DNA of 6,287 bases from Verrucomicrobiota bacterium (GTDB taxonomy: Bacteria; Verrucomicrobiota; Verrucomicrobiia; Chthoniobacterales; Terrimicrobiaceae), in contig JAPLTI010000095.1 in the NCBI GenBank assembly GCA_026398285.1, positions 1 through 6,287 on the forward strand, read 5' to 3'. Shown here in pieces: positions 1-4,128 of this stretch. Positions within the stretch are counted from its first letter, which is position 1, and each line of letters starts with the position of its first letter. The translations under genes and the position numbers were made by a program. The notes under the pieces were generated by a model. That model did not search any database. It was not told where the DNA came from and saw nothing but the letters and a program-made list of their open reading frames with translations.

Positions 1-1
1 G

Positions 2-249
2 GCCTCGGGCCCAGCCCGCCTCTTTGCTGCTGATCCCCGCTCTCAATTTGAAAGCAACCCTCGCCCAGACCACGCAAAATCAGCCCTCATCCTCGCTGAT
101 TATCTTGAAAAAATCCCCCGTGATTATCGTGACGGGCAACAATACAGCATCATGAACTCAAGCGTATGATTGGACGCCTGCCGGATGCGGATTTGCAGAA
201 AGTCAAGGGTGTAATCGAATGGCTTTTCCACATCGACGCCAAAAAGTAA
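2..249 (+). pseudogene. Possible broken gene end (two overlapping frames)
   Basis: A frame open from the left edge runs from position 2 to a TGA at 167-169 (55 residues, including ALILADYLEKIPRDYRDG). A second frame, open after a TGA at 130-132, runs to a TAA at 247-249 and ends in a helix-like stretch, LKRMIGRLPDADLQKVKGVI, followed by EWLF. The frames overlap at about 148-169, so one frameshift near there would join them into a single C-terminus of about 80 residues. The second part resembles the helical end of many small HTH or antitoxin-type proteins, but I do not recognise a family. The first frame could equally be a real gene ending at 169 whose start lies outside the window, followed by non-coding DNA. 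No convincing start codon or ribosome binding site was seen for either frame. The frames are seen; the frameshift and the idea of a single gene are inferred. Confidence 0.3.
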
Positions 250-297
250 TGGCCACGGGCAGGTGCCGGTGATCGCGGACGTTAGGCAAGGAAACAA

Positions 298-326
298 TTG
301 AGGTCCTTGAGTCTCAGCGCTATTTT
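298..326 (+). promoter_or_regulatory. Candidate sigma-70 promoter of the lone CopG-type antitoxin
   Basis: TTGAGG at 298-303 and TATTTT at 321-326 are separated by 17 bases; each matches the consensus at four of six positions. Transcription would start near 333 and leave a leader of about 50 bases before the ATG at 386. The spacer contains a 9-base palindrome, TGAGTCTCA (308-316), a plausible operator for the ribbon-helix-helix protein encoded downstream, since such antitoxins usually repress their own promoter. Predicted by eye only. Confidence 0.4.
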
Positions 327-367
327 TGCATCATGACAGCCCAACTTCGTGCGGCGGGCCAGAAATC

Positions 368-373
368 AGGAGG
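368..373 (+). promoter_or_regulatory. Strong Shine-Dalgarno sequence (AGGAGG) fixing the antitoxin start
   Basis: AGGAGG lies 12 bases before the ATG at 386. It supports that start over the in-frame ATG at 326, which has no such site and would add 20 residues of low-complexity-looking sequence. It is the only strong, normally placed Shine-Dalgarno sequence before any gene in this window. Confidence 0.7.
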
Positions 374-385
374 AAGAAATATATT

Positions 386-628
386 ATGAAAGCAGAAGAA
401 CTGGATAAAATCTTTGATGAAGGCAAGGAAGACATTCTTCCCTACCTCGACATGACTACCCTTCGTCGGCCCAACCTGGACCAAAAGCGAGTTAATGTTG
501 ATTTGCCTATTTGGATGATCCAAAAATTGGATCGTCAAGCCAACCTCATTGGAGTCACGCGACAATCGATCATCAAAGTGTGGCTGAGTGAGCGAATCAA
601 AGAAGAATACGCCGGACGGGCAGATTAA
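386..628 (+). CDS. CopG/BrnA-type ribbon-helix-helix antitoxin, apparently without its toxin
   Basis: This 80-residue protein has an acidic N-terminus (MKAEELDKIFDEGKEDI), a short linker with YLDMTTLRRPNL, and then a ribbon-helix-helix DNA-binding unit: strand at about 35-40 (RVNVDL), first helix 41-54, turn at GVTRQ (56-60), second helix 58-74. The LGVTRQS-like turn and the layout match CopG-family antitoxins that usually partner BrnT-type RNase toxins. Such antitoxins dimerise, bind the toxin through one end and repress their own promoter through the strand pair. Family knowledge places brnT directly upstream, but no intact toxin frame is present there, and the next gene downstream belongs to a different, complete module. 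It may be an orphan kept as a regulator or anti-addiction factor, or the remnant of a decayed module. The family call is fairly sure; the partner is inferred. Confidence 0.85.
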   Translation: MKAEELDKIFDEGKEDILPYLDMTTLRRPNLDQKRVNVDLPIWMIQKLDRQANLIGVTRQSIIKVWLSERIKEEYAGRAD

Positions 629-654
629 GCTAATTCCTTTGCATTAGTTGCTTA
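626..654 (+). other. Small imperfect stem-loop at the antitoxin stop codon
   Basis: TAAGC (626-630) pairs with GCTTA (650-654), and TAAT (631-634) pairs with ATTA (643-646), with a three-base bulge (GTT) and an eight-base loop. The left arm begins with the TAA stop codon. The stem is A+T-rich and has no T-run behind it, so it is at most a weak transcription barrier or an mRNA end structure. Confidence 0.25.
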
Positions 655-738
655 TGGCATATCTCCTGCCGGGCGGACTTTGGCGCCAGAAGCAAGTGGA
701 ACAAGTGATTGCGGGCGTTCGCCAGAAAAATATCGTCC

Positions 739-767
739 TTGACACGGTTCTTGTGCCTGTGCATGAT
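739..767 (+). promoter_or_regulatory. Candidate promoter of the yefM-yoeB module
   Basis: A perfect TTGACA -35 box at 739-744 is followed after 17 bases by CATGAT (762-767, four of six matches to TATAAT). Transcription would begin around 774, only a few bases before the ATG at 777, giving an almost leaderless mRNA. That is consistent with the absence of any Shine-Dalgarno sequence. No clear TGTACA-type YefM operator core was found. Confidence 0.45.
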
Positions 768-776
768 ACTGTCCAT

Positions 777-1040
777 ATGACTGCAATGACATACACCGCA
801 GCGAGAGAAAATCTCGCCTCCACAATGGACAGAGTTTGCGTTGATCATGACCCTGTTATCATTACGCGCAATCGTGATCAGGCTGTAGTCATGCTCTCGC
901 TTGATGACTATGAATCACTTCAGGAGACTGCTTATCTACTTCGGACACCTGCCAACGCAAAGCGCTTAATTGCTTCGATTGAGAGTCTTAACTCTGGAAA
1001 GACCTTGAAAAAGAATGTTAAAGACCTCGCGGAGGCATGA
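777..1040 (+). CDS. yefM: YefM-type antitoxin (Phd/YefM family)
   Basis: The 87-residue protein follows the YefM plan closely: N-terminal DNA-binding fold with YTAARENLASTMDRV (6-20), central VIITRNRDQAVVMLSLDDYE (27-46), the family signature SLQETAYLLRTPANAKRL (47-64), and an extended, charged C-terminal tail that wraps the toxin. It neutralises the YoeB toxin encoded next and, with it, represses the operon. Family members are about 80-90 residues, which fits the ATG at 777; an ATG at 786 is equally possible. The frame is open further upstream to an ATG at 648, but those codons have no family similarity and cover the promoter. Its last four bases overlap the yoeB start (ATGA), so the pair is translationally coupled. 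Confidence 0.95.
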   Translation: MTAMTYTAARENLASTMDRVCVDHDPVIITRNRDQAVVMLSLDDYESLQETAYLLRTPANAKRLIASIESLNSGKTLKKNVKDLAEA

Positions 1041-1294
1041 ATCTTGTTTTTTCTCCCCAAGCTTGGGAAGATTACCAGCACTGGTTGCAAACGGATAAAA
1101 AAATGATCAGAAGAATCAACGAACTGATCAAGGACACTGTGCGGAGCCATTATGACGGGATCGGGAAACCTGAACCTTTGAAGCACGCCCTTGCTGGGTT
1201 CTGGTCTCGCCGTATCACGGATGAGCATCGTATGGTTTACCGAATTGATGAAAAGAACCTTGAGATAGCACAACTCAGGTTTCATTACGCATAA
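1037..1294 (+). CDS. yoeB: YoeB-type toxin, ribosome-dependent mRNA endonuclease
   Basis: This 85-residue protein has the length and sequence of Txe/YoeB toxins of the RelE fold. It contains the conserved WEDYQHW (10-16), a long helix with RRINELIKD (25-33), GKPEPLKHALAGFWSRRI (43-60), EHRMVYRI (63-70) and the C-terminal RFHYA. All residues known to matter in E. coli YoeB are in place: Glu46, Arg65, His83 and Tyr84, so the toxin looks active. YoeB binds the ribosomal A site and cuts translated mRNA. The start overlaps the yefM stop by four bases. A GGAGG lies at 1031-1035, only one base before the ATG, which is too close to work normally, so coupling to yefM translation probably drives expression. 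It is an intact, standard module. Confidence 0.96.
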   Translation: MNLVFSPQAWEDYQHWLQTDKKMIRRINELIKDTVRSHYDGIGKPEPLKHALAGFWSRRITDEHRMVYRIDEKNLEIAQLRFHYA

Positions 1295-1309
1295 TAATAC
1301 GAACGCATG

Positions 1310-1399
1310 GACCTAATCATTATGCCTTCGCCACTTCCGGCATGCCTACTAATTCCGCTTCGCGGGCAGGAGGAATGCCGAAAGCGAGCGGGATAGGTC
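1310..1399. repeat. Long imperfect palindrome (about 90 bases) between toxin-antitoxin modules
   Basis: The segment folds on itself in nested steps. GACCTAATC (1310-1318) pairs with GATAGGTC (1392-1399) with one bulged A. TCGC (1328-1331) pairs with GCGA (1384-1387). CGGCAT (1338-1343) pairs with ATGCCG (1375-1380). CCT (1345-1347) pairs with AGG (1371-1373). CCGC (1355-1358) pairs with GCGG (1362-1365) around a TTC loop. Unpaired bases are unequal on the two sides. Size and shape suit a REP-type or miniature mobile element, an extended extragenic palindrome, or a structured 3' end of the yoeB mRNA. The TTTTTT run at 1417-1422 is too far (17 bases) from the stem for a standard terminator. Whether copies occur elsewhere cannot be seen from here. 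Confidence 0.55.
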
Positions 1400-1526
1400 A
1401 CTGGGAAGCTGGGGCATTTTTTCTTCTGATATTTTAGCCCGAAAACGGATTTTTAAAAAGAATGACAGGATTAAAAATTTTCACCGGAATGCCTTGCAAG
1501 CAGCGATAGCGCACCGCATTGGACAA
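1400..1526. other. A+T-rich intergenic stretch without a gene
   Basis: No credible open frame is present on either strand. The stretch has a T6 run (1417-1422) and an A+T-rich patch at about 1449-1482 that includes GACAGGATTAAAAATTTTC. GGAATGCC occurs here at 1486-1493 and also in the right arm of the palindrome at 1372-1379. Together with 1295-1399 and 1527-1584 this forms the 290-base gap between the second and third toxin-antitoxin modules. Confidence 0.4.
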
Positions 1527-1554
1527 CAGAAATATTGCTGCAGAAATATTGCTG
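1527..1554 (+). repeat. Perfect 14-base tandem duplication, operator-like
   Basis: CAGAAATATTGCTG occurs twice without a gap (1527-1540 and 1541-1554). The second copy, taken with one base on each side (1540-1555), reads GCAGAAATATTGCTGC, a 16-base near-palindrome with seven of eight matching pairs centred on AATATT; the first copy (1526-1541) matches six of eight. The end of the second copy supplies the -35 box of the downstream promoter. This is the expected arrangement for tandem binding sites of an autoregulating antitoxin or toxin-antitoxin complex. The repeats are seen; the operator role is inferred. Confidence 0.55.
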
Positions 1555-1577
1555 CGCTGACATGTCTGTGGTAAATT
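1549..1577 (+). promoter_or_regulatory. Candidate promoter of the ParE-type module
   Basis: TTGCTG (1549-1554) and TAAATT (1572-1577) are 17 bases apart. The predicted start, around 1584, coincides with the ATG at 1585, so the mRNA could be leaderless, in line with the lack of a Shine-Dalgarno sequence. The spacer also contains a perfect 8-base palindrome, GACATGTC (1559-1566). Confidence 0.4.
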
Positions 1578-1584
1578 CAAACTC

Positions 1585-1770
1585 ATGAGCCAAAAAGAGC
1601 TTGTTTTAGACGCGATTCAGGAGCTTCCCGATGATGCTTCAATCGATCAAATCGCTGATCGCGTGGAGTTTTTGGCAGCGATTCAGAAAGGTATTGATGA
1701 CATCGACTGCGGCGACACCGTTCCGCACGAAGAAATCAAAAAGCAATTGGCGGCATGGCTTACCGAATAA
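1585..1770 (+). CDS. Short antitoxin of a RelE/ParE-type module
   Basis: The 61-residue acidic protein starts with MSQKELVLDAIQELPDDASI, followed by a predicted helix (IADRVEFLAAIQKGIDDIDCG, about 23-43), and ends in VPHEEIKKQLAAWL (46-59). This pattern, with an LPDDAS turn, an EFLAAIQKGI helix and a final HEEIKKQ-AAWL helix, is that of short antitoxin-like proteins repeatedly found directly before ParE/RelE toxins in many bacteria. The length is usual for them. The N-terminal half would bind DNA or dimerise and the C-terminal helices would cover the toxin; this split is an inference. Its end overlaps the toxin gene by 16 bases. The start has no Shine-Dalgarno sequence but fits the promoter position and family length. 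Confidence 0.82.
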   Translation: MSQKELVLDAIQELPDDASIDQIADRVEFLAAIQKGIDDIDCGDTVPHEEIKKQLAAWLTE

Positions 1771-2054
1771 TTTGGTCCCGGACATCACAACGAGATCTAC
1801 GCAGCCTTGTAAAATATATTTCGAAAGACAGCTCGCAGCGGGCTGAACATTTTGGCTACCGAATTGTGGCCCGGGTTGAGATGCTGCAGGAGCATCCGCG
1901 CATGGGACGAGTCGTTCCGGAATTCAATAAGCAGGATTTGCACGAGGTAATCGTCTCCCCCTGTCGAATCATTTACCGTCTCAATGATGAGTCCAAGTTG
2001 ATCGAGGTCATTCGTGTATGGCATGCCGCCCGAGACACTCCAGAAATAGAATAA
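1755..2054 (+). CDS. ParE/RelE-family toxin
   Basis: The 99-residue basic protein has the RelE/ParE fold pattern: first strand YRIIWSRTSQRDL (3-15), two N-terminal helices (about 11-47) with YISKDSSQRAEHFGYRIV (21-38), HPRMGRVVPEF (47-57), and the strand series LHEVIVSPCRIIYRL (62-76) and LIEVIRVWHAARDTP (82-96). The VPEF, RIIYR and VWHAAR motifs are typical of ParE-type toxins, whose best-known members inhibit DNA gyrase; others in the superfamily cut mRNA. The target here cannot be told from sequence. No damage is visible, so the module looks functional. The ATG lies inside the antitoxin gene and has no good ribosome binding site, so translation is probably coupled. Confidence 0.93.
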   Translation: MAYRIIWSRTSQRDLRSLVKYISKDSSQRAEHFGYRIVARVEMLQEHPRMGRVVPEFNKQDLHEVIVSPCRIIYRLNDESKLIEVIRVWHAARDTPEIE

Positions 2055-2072
2055 AGCCTAAGGCCAGTCGAC

Positions 2073-2102
2073 CTCAGCCCTGCGCGCTCACATTCGGCTG
2101 AG
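2073..2102 (+). other. Stem-loop after the ParE module, possible weak terminator
   Basis: CTCAGCC (2073-2079) pairs perfectly with GGCTGAG (2096-2102) around a 16-base loop, 18 bases after the toxin stop codon. There is no T-run after the stem, so it is not a classical intrinsic terminator. It could still mark the mRNA end of the module, which the promoterless-looking gap before the next gene would need. Confidence 0.35.
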
Positions 2103-2111
2103 AAATCTTCT

Positions 2112-2127
2112 GGAAACAACTATTTCC
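2112..2127. promoter_or_regulatory. Short inverted repeat before the pirin gene, possible operator
   Basis: GGAAA (2112-2116) and TTTCC (2123-2127) form a perfect inverted repeat with a six-base spacer, 30 bases before the pirin start. Its place suggests a regulator site for the pirin-DoxX pair, but no convincing promoter boxes were found around it and a 5-base arm can arise by chance. Confidence 0.22.
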
Positions 2128-2157
2128 TCTAAAGCCTCATTTCCGTAGTCTGAGCAC

Positions 2158-2880
2158 ATGCAAACACAGGTCCCAACATCCGAGATCACCTTGCGGCGTT
2201 CCTCGGAGCGTGGTTTGGCCGATCATGGATGGCTTCGCAGTCGCCACACATTCAGTTTCGCGGATTACTACGATCCCTCACACATGGGCTTCAGAAGCCT
2301 GCGGGTGATCAATGACGACATTGTCGCCGCCGGTCGAGGCTTTCCCGAGCATCCTCACCGCGAGATGGAAATTTTCAGCTATGTCTTGGAAGGTGCGCTC
2401 GCCCATCGCGACAGCCTTGGCAATGAACGCATCCTCAAGTCTGGGCAGATTCAGCTCATGAGCGCCGGAACTGGCGTGCGGCACGGCGAGTTCAATCCAT
2501 CCGCCACTGAGGCCACACACTTCCTGCAAATCTGGATTCAACCCCGCGAGAATGGTCTCAAGCCTTCCTATACCGAGTGGCATCCTTCGCCCCGTCACGC
2601 CGATGATCCCAAGGTTTTGGTCATTTCTCCCGATGGTCGCGAGGGCTCCGCATGCATTCAGCAGGATGCTGAAATTTTCCGCATCCTTCTCGAGCCAGGG
2701 CAGTCGATTCAACACGAAGTCCGCGAGGGGCGAGGCATATGGCTTCAGATTGCTGAGGGTTCAGTTGTCTTGAACGGCATCACTCTGGAAACAGGCGATG
2801 CGGTAGCCACGGAAGTATCAGGCACTTTGACACTGACTGCCAATTCGAGGACCAATGCCCTTCTTTTTGATCTCCAGTAA
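2158..2880 (+). CDS. Pirin family protein (bicupin, YhhW-like)
   Basis: The 240-residue cytoplasmic protein has the two-cupin pirin plan. The N-terminal domain contains RSRHTFSFADYYDP (27-40), GFRSLRVINDD (44-54), FPEHPHREMEIFSYVLEGAL (62-81), HRDS (83-86) and MSAGTGVRHGEFNP (101-114). The metal ligands expected from E. coli YhhW are all present: His65, His67, His109 and Glu111. The C-terminal cupin, from about 140, lacks such a cluster, as is usual. YhhW and human pirin show quercetin 2,3-dioxygenase activity in vitro, but the physiological substrate in bacteria is generally unknown, so no specific reaction is claimed. The length matches YhhW (about 231). No good Shine-Dalgarno sequence precedes the ATG. 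Only 15 bases separate it from the DoxX-type gene, and pirin-DoxX neighbours are common, suggesting an operon linked to redox or aromatic stress (inference). Confidence 0.94.
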   Translation: MQTQVPTSEITLRRSSERGLADHGWLRSRHTFSFADYYDPSHMGFRSLRVINDDIVAAGRGFPEHPHREMEIFSYVLEGALAHRDSLGNERILKSGQIQLMSAGTGVRHGEFNPSATEATHFLQIWIQPRENGLKPSYTEWHPSPRHADDPKVLVISPDGREGSACIQQDAEIFRILLEPGQSIQHEVREGRGIWLQIAEGSVVLNGITLETGDAVATEVSGTLTLTANSRTNALLFDLQ

Positions 2881-2895
2881 AATCCAAGCAAATCC

Positions 2896-3288
2896 ATGAA
2901 ACACATCTACAACTTCACTGCCTGCCTTTTGGGCTTCGTTTTTATCGTATTCGGGCTGAATTTCTTTCTGAAGTTTATCGCCATACCCAAGCCTCCTGAG
3001 GGCTCTCCGGCCGCTATGTTTATGGGCGGAATGTTCCTCGGTGGCTTCTTGGCCTTTGTCAAAGTTCTGGAAATCCTCGGCGGACTTCTTGTGGCGATTC
3101 CCAGAACTCGTCATCTCGGTCTGCTGATTTTGGGCCCAATCATTGTGAACATCGCCGCCTTCAATTTCTTTTTCTTTGGAGCCGGCTCCTTGCTTCAGCC
3201 TCCCGTTCTGCTTGTGTCGGTCTTGGGCCTGATCCAAGTCGTGGCTGCACGCCGCGCATTCCTGCATTTCATCACCAGCAAAAACTAA
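2896..3288 (+). CDS. DoxX-type small integral membrane protein
   Basis: The 130-residue, very hydrophobic protein has four predicted membrane segments: about 7-29, 43-67, 73-95 and 102-118. A loop IPKPPEGSP (30-38) follows the first segment, and PRTRH (69-73) forms a short basic turn between the second and third. FGLNFFLKFI (19-28), the LEILGGLLVAIPRTR stretch (58-72) and PIIVNIAAFNFFF (81-93) are in the style of DoxX-family proteins of 120-150 residues with four helices. The molecular role of these small members is not settled; some DoxX proteins take part in membrane-linked redox or thiol-stress complexes. Its start lies 15 bases behind the pirin stop, with no separate promoter or Shine-Dalgarno sequence visible, so it is probably co-transcribed. 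Confidence 0.85.
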   Translation: MKHIYNFTACLLGFVFIVFGLNFFLKFIAIPKPPEGSPAAMFMGGMFLGGFLAFVKVLEILGGLLVAIPRTRHLGLLILGPIIVNIAAFNFFFFGAGSLLQPPVLLVSVLGLIQVVAARRAFLHFITSKN

Positions 3289-3432
3289 TCCGATTCCGGC
3301 TTTCCAAGTGGACAGTGGCGGTGCATCGGCGGCGGGGCCTGCGTCGTCCGTTTATATTTCGGAGCGCTATCGACCCAAACGATTTTCCTGCGTTGTTGTT
3401 TTTTGAAAAATCGGTAGCCTCCGCGTTCGATT

Positions 3433-4128
3433 ATGAAAAAGGAAATTCTCAGCACTTCTGACGATGTCGCGGCGCGAGCCGCTCAGATTATTGCCTCCGA
3501 TGCCCGCGCTGCTGTGGCGGCTCATGGACGGTTTGTGATGGCTGTGAGCGGAGGGCGCACGCCTTGGCAGATGCTGCGGGCTCTTGCCAATGAGGAAATG
3601 CCTTGGGCGAATGTGCATGTGGTGCAAGTGGACGAGCGCATCGCTCCAGCGGGGGATAAGGACCGCAACCTGACCCATCTGCGCGAGAGTCTTCTTTCCC
3701 ATGCTCCGATTCCTGAAAATCAGATTCATGCCATGCCGGTGGAGTCTGTGGATTTGGATCAGGCCTGCCGTGATTATACGGCGTTGCTGAATGGCATTTG
3801 TGGAAATCCCGCCGTGATCGACCTTGTCCACCTTGGTCTCGGGCCTGATGGACACACGGCATCGCTCATTCCCGGCGACGCGGTATGCCATGTGCATGAC
3901 GCTGAAGTGGCGCTGACGGGTGTTTATCAAAACCGTCGTCGTATGACTCTCACTTATCCCATTTTGAATCGCAGTCGCCACATCCTTTGGGTTGTGACCG
4001 GCGCGGAGAAGTCTCCCATGGTGCCCCGCCTCCTCGCGGGGGATGCTGGCATTCCTGCAGGGCCGATTGAGCAGGCTAATGCCACTCTTTTAGCCGATGC
4101 CCCGGCGGCAGCGGAGATCGCAGCCTAA
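3433..4128 (+). CDS. pgl: 6-Phosphogluconolactonase
   Basis: The 231-residue protein carries all signatures of the DevB/SOL-type lactonase, which hydrolyses 6-phospho-D-glucono-1,5-lactone to 6-phosphogluconate in the oxidative pentose phosphate pathway in the cytosol. Seen are VSGGRTP (38-44, phosphate-binding loop), VDERIAP (66-72) followed by DRNL (77-80), LGLGPDGHTASLIPG (134-148, with the conserved His141 proposed as catalytic in the family), MTLTYPILN (171-179) and TGAEK (189-193). The length is normal (about 220-260). Neither zwf nor gnd lies beside it in the window. The 144-base gap upstream has room for a promoter, and TTTATATT near 3351-3358 is a possible -10 region without a clear -35. 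No Shine-Dalgarno sequence is seen before the ATG. Its stop codon overlaps that of the convergent DUF4340 gene. Confidence 0.96.
   Translation: MKKEILSTSDDVAARAAQIIASDARAAVAAHGRFVMAVSGGRTPWQMLRALANEEMPWANVHVVQVDERIAPAGDKDRNLTHLRESLLSHAPIPENQIHAMPVESVDLDQACRDYTALLNGICGNPAVIDLVHLGLGPDGHTASLIPGDAVCHVHDAEVALTGVYQNRRRMTLTYPILNRSRHILWVVTGAEKSPMVPRLLAGDAGIPAGPIEQANATLLADAPAAAEIAA

Noticed and set aside
281..345. Integron-like boxes: GTTAGGC at 281-287 and GCCCAAC at 339-345
   Set aside because: The order (GTTRRRY before RYYYAAC) is the reverse of an attC site, and no matching partner box or complementary inner arms were found upstream of 281. Seven-base degenerate matches occur by chance.
326..385. 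Upstream ATG at 326 for the CopG-type antitoxin
   Set aside because: It overlaps the predicted -10 box and lacks a ribosome binding site, while ATG 386 has AGGAGG and the usual N-terminus of the family.
648..776. Longer YefM frame starting at ATG 648
   Set aside because: The added 43 residues have no resemblance to YefM, exceed the family length and cover the TTGACA promoter just before 777.
1295..1584. CRISPR array or RNA gene in the largest gap
   Set aside because: There is only one short tandem duplication and one palindrome, with no regularly spaced repeats, and no tRNA-like or rRNA-like segment was seen.
2818..3267. A 149-residue minus-strand frame across the DoxX-type gene
   Set aside because: It is highly charged sequence complementary to a hydrophobic membrane protein, the typical appearance of an antisense shadow.
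3403..3431. TTGAAA-17-TTCGAT as a pgl promoter
   Set aside because: The -10 match is poor (three of six) and the implied transcription start would fall inside the coding sequence after the ATG at 3433.
3367..3981. A 204-residue open frame on the minus strand across pgl
   Set aside because: It is antisense to a clear lactonase gene, has unordered His/Arg-rich composition and no recognisable motif. It is a by-product of codon bias in pgl.
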